Notes under the pieces: generated by a model
What the model was told of the DNA's origin: nothing
The model's database searches: none
What the model saw: only the letters and a program-made list of their open reading frames with translations
In this document: positions 46,640 to 58,366 of the stretch, one piece after another
Layout: every line of letters begins with the position of its first letter
How positions within the stretch are numbered: position 1 is the first letter of the stretch
Made by a program: the position numbers and the translations under genes
DNA from: Xenopus tropicalis
Taxonomy: Eukaryota > Chordata > Amphibia > Anura > Pipidae
Direction: 5' to 3'
Length of the DNA: 64,000 bases
Assembly: GCF_000004195.4 (NCBI RefSeq)
Contig: NC_030678.2
Coordinates: 95,810,904 to 95,874,903, forward strand

Positions 46640-47785
46640 TAATCAGGCGATACAAATGCATACTAAATGTAATCCTACTGTATTTTTTAAAAATAAATCT
46701 GATTTGTTTCACAATGCGCTACATGTAAATTATTATAGGAAAATACATGCTGTACAACAAGATCACAGGTTAAATGAATTTCATATGCATTAAAACATGT
46801 TACAAATTGAGAAGCTAAATATACAGATGTTGTTTAACCACGACAGCTTTTAGATATAAACAGCAGATTGCAAGAGATGGATTAATTTAAAGTTAAAATT
46901 GTATGTTTTCCAAGTATGCAAATAAGGTTAATTGTAGGGTACGGTTATTTCTTAGAGAAATCTAGGCACAAAGGAATGTAGCAATAGGTATTCTTTGCAG
47001 TTCCTACAGAGCTGTTTATCAGACCTTAGTATAAAATACAGAGCCCTGTTGTATTCTCTAAATTTAAAAGCTGAGGATTTATTTAAATTATGGGCCTATT
47101 AATATTTAAAATACAGTGATCTTATATTTGGTTTTCACACACACACACATGAATACTGTACACAGTCGTACACTAGCACGTACACACATAAATTCAGGAC
47201 TTCATATTACAAAATGTTATTGGTGTTTTCCATTATTAAGACATACTAGGATTCATTTTCAAACACAGGTCTTGTGGCACAGGGTGCATCACACTAAAGC
47301 ATGATAAAAAGTGTGGGGGTTTTCCACACCAGCAAAATAAAGAGATTGAATGACCATGCCTAAAATGATTGAAGCCCATAATCACTTGGATGCAATTTAC
47401 AGATCATTTACACACAAAAGCTCTTGTTTTATCAGACAAAATATTACTACAACACAACAAACATGCATCTGTTATTTACACAGTAGTGGGTCATGCTACA
47501 AAATAGAGCCCAGGGGTACTGCACTGTTGTGTTAGGCCACATAATATGGTACCCAGGGCTGTTGCCTTGTGCCAGTGCCCAGTCTTGAAAAAAACATAAT
47601 GTTATACTATGACACTAAAGCTTAAATAGACTTTAAATCTTGATACAGCAGCACTGCCAAATTGATCAGTTTACCGTTCTCACAGAAATTGGTTTGGGAA
47701 AGTGTGGGAACTGCAGATCAAATACTTGTTAAACAAAGAGCCAAAATACAAAAGTGATGGAGATAAAGCCAGTACATACAGTCTG
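46640..47785. other. No gene seen
   Basis: A short (CA)n run lies at about 47139. The rest is AT-rich unique DNA. Confidence 0.5.
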
Positions 47786-47789
47786 TTAC

Positions 47790-47962
47790 ATCCGGGCATG
47801 GATTCACTGTGAAATTCTACATTTCACCATTGGAGATTTTTTTTTTTTCGCAAAACTGCCGCAACTGCGTCAAAAAAGTTGTGTGGTACCCACATTTGGC
47901 AAATTTTTCAGTTTTGCTAAATTTTTGCTGAAGCAAACTACGACAGATATAGTCATTCCTAG
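47790..47962. mobile_element. TAGTGATGAGC-family MITE fragment
   Basis: CGGGCATGGATTCACTGTGA, ATTTCACCATTGGAGATTTTT, AAACTACGACAGATATAGTCATTCCTAG. The left end is missing and the right end is degraded. Confidence 0.5.
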
Positions 47963-48257
47963 TTAGCAATTATATGTACTATTGTCTTACAGTTTACATA
48001 TGATTCTTGAGAGAAGGGATGGTTAAATGTCTTGTCATGGGCACAAACAACTGACACAATTTCCAAAATAAACACTCAGACTTCCAGACTTCTCTCGTGT
48101 CTTTCATCTACTGTTATTATTACAGTTAAGCAACATTTTTAAAGCTTAAAATATCAAATATTTTTGGGTTTAGTCATGAGGACAGTTTTGTGCAGTAGAC
48201 TATTGACTTTATAGATTATTATAATAGCTACATAAATCTAAACACAGTATTATAGAA

Positions 48258-48478
48258 TAGTGATGAGCTGGGCATGGATTCGCAGCGGAATTCCGCATTT
48301 CGTCATGGTCAAAAAAAAATTCACCACAGCAAAAATGCCTCAGAGACAAAAATGTTGTGCAGAAAATTTGTCGCCTATTGACTTCAATGCGTTTGACATA
48401 TTTTTTGCCGTTTCATTAATTTTTCTGCAGTTTCATGTTTTTTTCAGAGAAGAGAAACAGGACAGATTAACTATTCTA
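48258..48478. mobile_element. TAGTGATGAGC-family MITE, degraded right end
   Basis: TAGTGATGAGCTGGGCATGG...AGCGGAATTCCGCATTTCG is followed by GAAACAGGACAGATTAACTATTC. No convincing octamer duplication remains. Confidence 0.55.
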
Positions 48479-48835
48479 TAACTATATAACTATCACACTA
48501 TTGTACAACTCTGTAGGTACCTTCTTATTTGATTTGTCTAGGGATGGGAAACGACAAAATTTGATTAAAAACACCAAGGGATATTTTTGTTTATACACAT
48601 ACAAACAATTATTTACGAACACCCAATTAAAGGCAACAAAACAAACCAGGATAACTGTTCCCCACACTACAAGATCTGTATCTGTAGATTCAATGTGATA
48701 ATGATTTTCTATTTTATGCACAAACAAGTTAGAAGTTACTCAAGACCTCCTTATATTATAAGAGAAATACCCTGCTTTGATAGATGATAGAAGGTACATT
48801 TTAAACCATAAACCTGTGTAGTTCATAAAAAGAAG

Positions 48836-49400
48836 TGTGCTACTTAAGAATCCCCAGGATCCTGAATGGGGGGAGGGGATGTCGGGGGAATAGGAAGCGA
48901 TTGGTAGAGTGAAGAAAAGTGGTTAGGGTTAGGGAGCAGAAAGAGGGGGTTTAATTAGGAAGCCTGTATTACTTGGATGTCAGGGAAACAGGTCCAGACT
49001 CCCTCACCTTGTTTTTGAAGGGACTTGTAGTGATAAAGAACTCACTGTAGGAATGTCCCAAAGGGAGATTGGGGGAGGGTTGAGAAAGAGGGTTAAGTGG
49101 TATAAAGGGTGCACATTTTAGAAAGCTGGGATTGCTTTTTAGCAAGTGGTAAGTTAGTCATAGCAATAGCACTAGTCCTGGGAAGCAGTGGAGTAAAGGG
49201 TGGAATTATCCTGAGTTTTAAATTAGTTTAGCCAAATGGAAAGTGGGCATTTGGGCAGTAATGCCATTGAATCTATGTACCAGTAGCTGGCAGGTTAATA
49301 ATTCCATGTGGACTGCACATGTATAGAAGGAACCCTAGCATTTTAATCTAAGGCCCACCTGGGCTGGTAGGTTAGGGATTACTGATTTTGTGTAAGATAC
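48836..49400. other. Unclassified purine-rich block
   Basis: G/A-rich on the plus strand (GGGGGGAGGGGATGTCGGGGGA; GTGGTTAGGGTTAGGG), with a TATA-like GTGGTATAAAGG at about 49098. After the element at 49404-50905, AATAAAGTTTTG and AATAAAACTTGC follow, so a disrupted LTR is possible. I could not find matching TG...CA borders. Confidence 0.3.
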
Positions 49401-49889
49401 TATGGGACTGATTCACTAAAGTGCGATAAAACGTGCGCTATTTATAGCGTGCGGTAAAAATGTTATCACGTCTTAATTTCCACGACTTTTCGCACGATTC
49501 CCTATAAGAATACTTGCGCTTTTTTACGCGCGGTATTTCATGCGATATTTTTGTCGCGATAAATAGCGTGCGCGGTATTTTTCGCATGCACGCTATTTAT
49601 CGCATGCGCTAATTGTCGCGACATTACGTACGCGACAATCGGCAGCATAAAACTGGCGACATTTTGCCCTGGAAGAGCACAGAGTGCTAGAGAGGTGCTG
49701 TATAAATGTTTATTTGCAAAAAAAACCCCCAAAAACCAATAAAAATATAAGTAAGAAAAAGAAAGAAGTGCTAGAGTTATTACACTCGGCAGAAAATACG
49801 CTACGTACTAATTTTGAAAGATCCCTGAAACGGCAAAAATGTTGTGCGGGCAAAAAATTTGTTGCCCGTGACTATTATTTTTTGAAGCC

Positions 49890-50055
49890 TGTGTCAATAT
49901 TTGGACGTGCGGGGAATTTTTGCGTGGCAAATTTTTTTATGCGTTTTGCCATTGGCGGATTGTTTTGTGAAACGCATGAAAAAATTTGCTGCGGAAAAAT
50001 TCGCCGCACGTCCAAAAATTTGCTGCGAATCCATGCCTGCCGAAACATTTCATCA
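49890..50055. repeat. Inverted TAGTGATGAGC-family fragment nested in the TIR element
   Basis: TTTGGACGTGCGGGGAATTT is inverted at ATTCGCCGCACGTCCAAA. GCGAATCCATGCCTGCCGAA, then CATTTCATCACT matches the end of the hAT MITE family read backwards. Confidence 0.55.
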
Positions 50056-50264
50056 CTTGTAGCCGCATATAAATAGTCGCGCAAATGAACGCACGCCATG
50101 TTCGCCATACACGCCAATACTTTCGGAAAATTACTGTATTAAAAATGACCATTTCCCTGCAAACTGGCGACTGCGTCACTCTAGGGAGAACATATACTTG
50201 AATAAATAACACGGCAAAGTCCATATTTTATTGGCAAAAGCTCATTTACTGTACCTTTCTATAA

Positions 50265-50525
50265 TTATTATACCTAGTAATGTATTTTGTGCGACTAAAT
50301 GGTTACCATTATTGTACTGTATAATATCGCGACAACATATTCACCGCTATAGTACTGTATATTATCGCGACAAAATATGCACCGCTATAGTACTGTATAT
50401 TATCGCGACAAAATATTCACCGCTATAGTACTGTATAATATCGTGACTAAATATTTACCACTATTGTACTGTATATTTTGGCGACTACATATTTACCGCT
50501 ATAGTACTGTATATTAGTAGCGAAA
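50265..50525. repeat. 38-bp tandem repeat, about six units
   Basis: The unit is TATAGTACTGTATATTATCG plus CGACAAAATATTCACCGC. Units 2-4 are nearly identical; the outer ones drift (TTTGGCGACTACATATTTACCGC). Confidence 0.9.
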
Positions 50526-51069
50526 TTCCATACATGCCAAGACTTTAGTAAAATTGAGTAAAAAGACACATACTTGAATAAATAACACTGTAAGTCCATA
50601 TTTTATTGCCAAAAACTCATTTACTGTACTTTTCTATAATTTTTCACCTGCCTGTAGTAGGTGTTAATTTTCGCATAGCCGAATGCGATATTTAGCACGC
50701 CTAAGTTATAGTGAATCATGCGATCGTATTCTTTTCAGCGCGGAAATTAACGCATGCGTTAAAACTAGCGCAAAAAATACCGCATGCGAAAATGGCGACT
50801 TAACACACGCGATAATACTATAGTGAATCACGCGCTAATTATCGCGACTTATTTAACGCAAAAAAGCGTGCGATAATTTTTATCGCACTTTAGTGAATCA
50901 GGCCCTATGTATAAATAAAGTTTTGTTATTTTGTTTAAATGGGTTTATCTAGTCTACATTATATTGATGAGCGTTATTTAACCATGTTTTCTATTAATAA
51001 AACTTGCTGCAACCATGATTATTCAAAGTTATTGTCTGATTGTTTTGTTTAAGGGACAATGTTTTAAGT

Positions 51070-54000
51070 GGGGGGCTGCAGCAGCGCTATTTGGGGTGGA
51101 GTAGGTATAGAATGCAGGCAGCAAGCCCTATGGCTTTCCACAGACATGTGACAAGACTATCCAAGGCATTGAATAAAGGCTTACATTGTCCCTGAGCTGC
51201 TGTGAAATGTATGGGGTTTGTGAGGAAAATCAATCTGCATTACTACAAATCAGCCTGCTCAGTCTTACAATTAGGAAATGAGCCAGAACTGCTAGACTTG
51301 TTGCTTTCTCTGACTTTATACTGAACTTAATAAATACTGAGGGAATACATCACCAGGTTAAAGGTGTTTAGCAAAATATTCTTTCACATGGATCAGGCAA
51401 TTTTGGTTTAATGAAAGAGTCCGTAGATTCTGTAAAAAGGCTAATTTGTTGCGTGTTTGCATTTTAATGAATCAGTCACCATCGGTTCTGTGCAGAGCAA
51501 GCTGTTCAAGCTGTTTGTACTCCATGAGTCAATGGCAGCCAGACCCAAATAGCTTGGCAAATAAAACACCCCACTGCAGAAGCTGACTGAATCAGAAATT
51601 TTTGCATAGCTGGTATCTTCCAGGCTAGAAATAAATTGCTAACTAATAATGTTATTTAACCCCCTCAGTAAAATCAAGCTCCTTTAAAGTGTTTTCAAAT
51701 TACATATTTTAAAATAGACTTTTTACATAATTTTAGTGGTAGGGTTTTTCAAACCTCGTTTATCTATTTATAGGCACTGACTTCATTACATCAGACCATT
51801 TATACTACGAAAAAGCACTATTAATGAATTCTGGTTCATTATTTCCTTCCTCTTATAGACACTTGTAAAATCCCTGGTTCCTGCTGGTGATCATTAAATG
51901 CACCAAATGGGCTATTCACAACAGAAATAACCTTTTCACTTTAATTATATTACATGCTGCTATGGCATTGAGAGATCATTGGGTGCCATAAAAGTATTTT
52001 TTACAATGGAAGATGGCATTTTAAAAGACTGACAGATGTAATTACCCCTGTCAAATGCTTCTCCTGTAATAAAAGCCCTGCTTGTAAGTAGGCAATACTT
52101 AAAAGATATTCACCTTCTTTAATGGGTTCTCAGCACAAGTAGTCCAACCTTGATCCAATTCTTTAATGACATCTCTTTATTACACGAAATGTGAGCTCTC
52201 ATCTAATAAGCACATATAATGCTTTTATACTATGAATACGTAAGCAAAACAAAATGTGTTTATTTAACATTTTGTGTAAAAGGTAAAAAGGGCAGAACTA
52301 TCTACTATACAGACTGTATACCTAATGAGCTGAAGTATTGCACTGGAGCCATTTTGCTATAAAATTTTGTGCATATCATATTAAACTAAATATGAAAGGT
52401 AACAATGCCCCAAGCACAAAATGTGTCATGCCAGGCATTCATGATAACTGGGCAGACTGTGGTGGTGTGGAGCACCCATTTCCAATTACATTTATTTGGC
52501 AAGTGGTGACATTTGCAAGCTAAATTATGCCACTTTAACATCCCTAGAGCATATATTTTTAAATAACCCTTATAGAGAAATACCAAAACATTTTGCCAGA
52601 ACAAGTAATTTTCTGCTAAAGGTTAAATTAGCAGGATAGTATTGACCATGTAAGTATATAAACCATTGTATTGTGAATCAGTTATACTCTGTGCAGTGCA
52701 GGTTCTTAAGCCATCCAGAACCTGGATACTTTCTAAACTTCTAAAATGAAAATATGGACAATTTAGACTACGCCCCTCATTTACTCATCCATACAAGTTA
52801 TACCAGATGCACCCTGATCTGGGATGTGTGATTCAGAACTATTCTAGCAAAACAAGGGCAATAGGAGGTAAGCTGATTGGTACACTCCACTGATTAAAAA
52901 TATTTTTTATATAAAATGCTAATGTATATTAGTTTATATATAATATAAGTTTAATCTTTAAATAGTGGTTTGCAAAGTGAGATGAGAGTTTTTCCAAACT
53001 ACAGGAATACTAAAATACTTGTATGCTGCTAATTACATAAAAAAATGTTAGCATTTCAAGAAGAAATATTTGCTGAATTTCAAAAATCAGGACAGTCCAT
53101 GGACAGTTATTATGCATTATTATGCATGAAAGTAGCATATTTAAAGATTGGCATTCTGATGCCATAAAGTACATTACTCATTTTATATTTTGGATTTATA
53201 AATGTGAGTCTAAACAAGCTTGTTCTAATATCCCCACGAGTGACAGAGTTATTGGTCTGTATAGAATTGTTGGCTCTTCACCTATCCATTGTGAGCCTCG
53301 GAAACATATTTTCCAGCAAACTTATAAGTAAATATTTAAAGTAAATCACTGCTTCGGTAAAAATGATCTTTCTTCACATAGCTAGTACATGGAAAGTTTT
53401 CTTTTTCCAATTATGACAACAAATAGTTTCAGAAGGCATATTAATTAGAATATACTTTCATTTAATATTTAATGTGATTTCAAATGTGATTTCTTTAGTC
53501 TGTTGGAATGCTGCCAGTTTAAACAGCAGCTAAACTGAAGTGACAAACAAACCCATTATACATTACCCAGAGGGCATACTCTTATTGCCCTGAGGGTTAG
53601 TTATTTCAGACATGAAGAAAAACACCAAATAAGATTTCCAGGTAAACTCATCCCAATGTGTTGCCACTTACAGGATATTCTTGGCACCTTTGAGCAGATT
53701 TATGTATGAATACGGTCCCAAGTGCCCAAAGTACCCAGGTATAAAGTAAAATTAACAGAAACATATTTATACTGTGGAAAGACTTATTCAAGACATCACT
53801 TTTCTGCAGTTGTTTAATAAAATCCAGTTACATCCTTTCTTCTGGCAATACTCTTCCTGTCTGAAATAATAATGTGGTTATTAAATAATGGGATATACCA
53901 ATGAGAAGTATTTTCTAACAGAATAAAAACAGGTTTTGGGCCAGTTGAACAGATTAAATAAAATCTAATTTCATGTTCTATCCCTTTTTACTGCACTAAC

Positions 54001-54480
54001 AGCAATTAGTGTCCTGTCCCAATCTGACACTTTGGCATTCAACATATAGCTGTCTAGTTCTTGGCATCTTGGTTGCATTTATACTGTTAAAATGTCCCTT
54101 TTTGGGAATTACACCTTAGAGGTATATTTTAGTGCCATGTAAAGATTCAGCATTCAGTCTATTTTTGTTTTTTGATTTAATTTTTTACTCTGTACCCCTT
54201 CGATTTGGAATATATCAACCATCTGGTTGGTTTATTTGCCTAGATATTGTTTTACAGGATGTTTTGCTTCTCTTGCTAGACAAGATTCAATATAAGGATA
54301 CAATGGGTAGCCATTAGAGTGGTTTGTGCTCTGCTGGCTCGCTATTTGGACTTATTGTGTGCTATGTGTTTTTTAATATTTAGTGCATCTGTTAAACATA
54401 CTGTTTCTCCCATAAGTGATAAAAGTCACCCTTCTCCTTTTAGACTGTAAACATTTTTACTCTATGCTAGCATTTTATAA
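51070..54480. other. No gene seen; unique DNA with possible conserved non-coding blocks
   Basis: At 51420-51600 and 51960-52085 the sequence is moderately GC, non-repetitive and rich in homeodomain-like cores (ATTTTAATGAATCAGTCACC; GACAGATGTAATTACCCCTG). This is how vertebrate conserved non-coding elements often look, but conservation cannot be judged from one genome. The rest is AT-rich. Confidence 0.35.
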
Positions 54481-54486
54481 ATGTAT

Positions 54487-54640
54487 TACTTATAATAATA
54501 AGTAACCCAGTGCAAACAATAAGATGTATACTTTTTAACAGGTGACCAGTATATGGTACCTGCTGATTGGTTGCTGTAGGTTACTGCACCTAGGCAAATT
54601 TACTGTCTCTTGTTACATAATCCCTTTAATTGGGTTTCTT
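54487..54640. repeat. Dispersed ACCAAT-arm repeat
   Basis: GTAACCCAGTGCAAACAATA...AACAGGTGACCAGTATATGG, then TACCTGCTGATTGGTTGCTG and TAGGTTACTGCACC. Same family as 12046-12170. Confidence 0.6.
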
Positions 54641-54660
54641 TTTCTAATTGTATTACACCA

Positions 54661-55343
54661 GGGGACTCATTTATCAATTTTTGAATTGAAATTTTTACAG
54701 GGATTCAAATTTTTTTTGCACTGAAACTCATGAATTTAATTTAGGTCTTCAAAACTCAAATGTTCGAAGTGTGAAAAATGTAAAACTTTGGCATCTAAAA
54801 ACGAGTTTATGTAGAAGTCCATGGTAGTTGCCCTAGGTAGTGATGGGCAAAATTTTTTGCCAGGTGTGGAATAGCTGCGAATTTCCACGTTTTGCCATTG
54901 GTGGATTTTTTCACAAAATGGGCAACAATTCGTCACATGACCAAAAATTGCCGCTAGCATAAAAAAATAAATCAGCATGTGCATCAAAAAAATGACACGT
55001 GTAAAAAAAATTTTGACACGCGCATCAATTTTTGACAATTTTTTTGGGACGTGTAATATTTTAGCCATTTTGAAAAATTTTGGGCAGTTTGCGAATCTTT
55101 TGAAAGATTTACAAATTTTGAGAGTTTGCAGACCCATTGAAAATAATACGATTACAAACACGATTTCCATGCATATAAATATTTAAACATATTTTAACAT
55201 ATAAATGTTTTATTCAATCAAGTTTTTTAGATTCTAATATTTTAATATGTGAGAAAACATTTGAGTCTGAAGACTTTTCAAGTTTATTTGAGTTGAAAAA
55301 ACTGTACAATTTGCAAATTCAAATTTTAATAAATAAGCCTCCC
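54661..55343. mobile_element. TIR element (GGGGACTCATTTATCAA ends) with nested hAT-family fragment
   Basis: GGGGACTCATTTATCAATTTTTG at the left and TTTTAATAAATAAGCCTCCC at the right correspond to the element at 45004-45283. From 54838 a TAGTGATGGGC...GCGAATTTCCACGTTTTGCC fragment of the hAT family is inserted. The exact end of the nested part is unclear. Confidence 0.55.
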
Positions 55344-55349
55344 TAAATA

Positions 55350-56940
55350 TTTCATTGCCATTGTGAGCTTTCTTGCTACTGAGGAGCAAATAATAAGCTT
55401 ATTGATGACTGCAGGCACAGCAATGCACTTTAAAATGGTACAAAAATAAATAATTATTATTATTTGAGCCCCTGACCATAGGAACAAGACAGTAGTTTGA
55501 ATGACTTACTTGGTGAAGATGACTTACTTGGTGACTGCCTTAACAGGAAGAAAAGATTATATAAAAAATAAAGTTATTGCTGATATTTTTATGGAAATTA
55601 TCCATGTAACACTGAAATATTTGACTACATTTCATAGTGTTGTAAGTGACCCTAGAAGCTAGAAAACAAATTGATTATGATGTCCTATCATCTTTTATTC
55701 TACTTTTGTGCTTGCATGCTTTGGCCAAGCAAATAGAAGGACAAAATTGGATCCTAAAAGAATATATTCAAAGAAGGGTGGTATATTTATGCCAAAATTC
55801 ATAGAGGATAATTTATAAAAAGTTGGGACATTGCCTGGTACAATATAGCTGGTAAAATGGAATGATGATGTTGTATAAAAAAATCTATTTTGCAAACCAT
55901 TTTTTTTTTACTGGATTATTTTTATATGCCCTTGGTTTTCGTTACTGTAGAAATCAGTTTCAGAAATCATGTTATGCAGAATTTGAAACCTTAAGTTCCA
56001 ATATGCACTTTCTAGGCACAAGCAGACAGAATCATAGTACAGTGGACTTGCCAATGGTTGTTTAGACATTTTATGCACGTTGTGAATCTAGTCTACACAG
56101 AACAGTAGTGGCAAGATAGAACATAGTAGGAGACAATTCCAAAATGCACATTAAATGTCTAAAGCACTGGGCAGGATGTTTCTATGTTGCTAAGATCCTG
56201 CCAACTGCCTGTCCACATTGATGATGCTTTTATCTCCTGCTTGAGCTTATTTTATGTATGCAGTGGTGATGTGTGTGGCAGGTATCTGGTCACTTGAGAG
56301 ATGTGGTGGGGAAGAATTAGCTGCATTAGTAATAATGGATACTCTCTTGGAACACAGGGCACTGTAAACTTAGGCAAGAGGTTTAAAATGCTGCAGTCTT
56401 AACATATACTATCATTTTAATAGTAACTAAATAGCAAAGTGAACTGAGAAGAAAAAAACATGGTGAGAATAGCTAGTTTGTGAAGAAAATATTGCCACTT
56501 CTTAGAAAGCAGGAGTTGATGGATGGAACTGGTTTACAGCCTGTATTATGGCAATAAAGCTCCTGTGAACAGAAAAAAGTCTATAGGTCTATATGGGTTA
56601 CAATTCAAACTGAGTTTTTCTGAACAAAGGGTGCGAAAATCAATGTGCACACAATTATTCCATACTGCGGTATCATTTGCTCTGAAATGTGATGTATAGT
56701 ATATTGTCCAAAGAAAACACCTCTAAATGCAGTTATTCTGTCTAATATGTTTCACCTTGTAACTGCTCAAGGAGAGATGAGCACACATGGAACTCAGTGT
56801 GAAGCAGCATATTCTACATGTTTTACCCTCAGGGATATTAATCACAAAATGATGCCAACAGTGAATAATAGGTCACAGCCACAGACCCCAAAACTTGAGT
56901 TATTGTGTAAAAATAATATTTTGAAGCCACAAAAAGGCAT
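55350..56940. other. No gene seen
   Basis: AT-rich unique DNA with short open frames only. Confidence 0.5.
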
Positions 56941-56942
56941 TA

Positions 56943-57245
56943 CAGGTATGGGACCAATGCTTTTCTGGATAAGGGATATTTCCATAATTTGGATCTCCAT
57001 ACCTTAAGTCTTATAAAAATCATTTAAATATTGAATAAACCCAATAGGTTGTTTTGCCTCCAATAAGGATTAGTTACATCTTAGTTGGGATCAAGTACAA
57101 GGTACTGTTTTATTATTACAGAGAAAAAGGAAATCACTTTTAAAAATTAGAATTATTTGCCTATAATTGAGTCTATGGGAGATGGCCTTTCTGTAATTCA
57201 AAACTTTCTAGATAGCGGGTTTCCAGATAAGGGGTCCGATACCTG
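56943..57245. mobile_element. TA-flanked MITE, CAGGTATGGGACC family (303 bp)
   Basis: CAGGTATGGGACCAATGC at the left and GGGTCCGATACCTG at the right, with TA at 56941-56942 and 57246-57247. The interior TTAGTTGGGATCAAGTACAAG is shared with 46311-46633. Confidence 0.8.
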
Positions 57246-58126
57246 TATATATGGCTGAACTAGTCGTAACACTATAGCTTACACTTTAACTGAAATATGG
57301 GATATCTTTTAAAAAATGAGCAAAGTCCCCGCTGTGTGTGTAGAACAAGCTGAAACCATCTGAAGTCTGGTGAGATGCATTTTGGTCTAATCAATTATTG
57401 GGCCTTGGGTTGCTTTGCACTCTTCAGATCCATTATTGAACTATAAAGATAAAGTCTGCATTTACATTTTCATAGTGTTGTCAGCTTCACAGCCTTGTTA
57501 TGCTTTTGTAAGTTTTATCTTCCTGAAGGGAAAAAAACCTGGCATCTTCGGTTTGCGTTTATAGTTTTATATTGATTTTATTTAAAGAACAGCACAAACA
57601 TAATTGATTTTCTGGTACAACAGTTCTTGAAACACCTATGTTTGCTGTGCAAACACATTTCACACCTGAGTTGTACAAGGCTGGTAGCGTAACAGTCCGC
57701 TATAATCAATAATGACAGGTATCTCACCTTCTCTGCTTCCCTCAGTACATCTGTCATTGGGTCAGTGACACTGAATTTAGAAGTGCAACAATGTTTTCTG
57801 CAGTATTTTTCATTTCAAACTGTTTTGTGTTCTTGTCCTGTAGGAGATTTTGAAATCTATACAGACAAGCTCACAGATACCCTTATGTATGTGGCCACAA
57901 AGAACTCTGGATAGCAATCATATTTAATGATTATTGCATAGTTTATATTCTTTTAGCTAGATCACATTATTTATATCAGGCAACATTTCATTATTCCAGC
58001 CACATATAATTGCTAATTATTTTCTTTACTGCACTTGTCCCTGTATATTATGTGTATCTGACTGGGTTTCTTCTCACATTTTAAAGACTCTAGGCTCCTG
58101 AAAAAACTGACCCTAGTATATATGAT

Positions 58127-58358
58127 TAGTAATGAGCGAATTTTTTTCTGCAGGCATGGATTTGCAGTGAATTTCCGCATTTCGCCATTGGTGTGAAAAA
58201 ATTTAAAAAAAAGTTGCGGTTGCGTCAAAAATGGTCAAAGTTGCGTCAAAAAAAGTTGTGTGACACCCTTGTTTCGCAAATTTTTGGGAATGTTGCAATT
58301 TTTTCTGTTTCACTTTTTTTTCTGGCAAAGCAAAACAGGACAGATTCACTCATCTCTA
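58127..58358. mobile_element. hAT-type MITE (TAGTGATGAGC family), 232 bp
   Basis: TAGTAATGAGCGAATTTTTT and GATTCACTCATCTCTA are inverted, with perfect octamers TATATGAT at 58119-58126 and 58359-58366. It has the family core GCAGGCATGGATTTGCAG, TTCCGCATTTCGCCATTGG. Confidence 0.85.
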
Positions 58359-58366
58359 TATATGAT

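Larger units (their letters stand above)
49404..50905. mobile_element. Long TIR element, GGGACTGATTCACTAAAG family, copy 3 (1502 bp), with nested material
   Basis: GGGACTGATTCACTAAAGTGC and GCACTTTAGTGAATCAGGCCC are inverted, with TAT on both flanks (49401-49403, 50906-50908). The usual centre CTGGCGACTGCGTCACTCTAGGG is at 50163. It is longer than the other copies because of a TAGTGATGAGC-family fragment at about 49890-50055 and a 38-bp tandem array at 50265-50525. Confidence 0.78.

Noticed and set aside
50265..50525. CRISPR-like array
   Set aside because: Units are contiguous 38-bp tandem copies without unique spacers, in vertebrate DNA.
48836..51070. LTR interrupted by a TIR element
   Set aside because: TATA-like and AATAAA motifs are present on both sides, but no TG...CA borders or 5-bp duplication could be matched.
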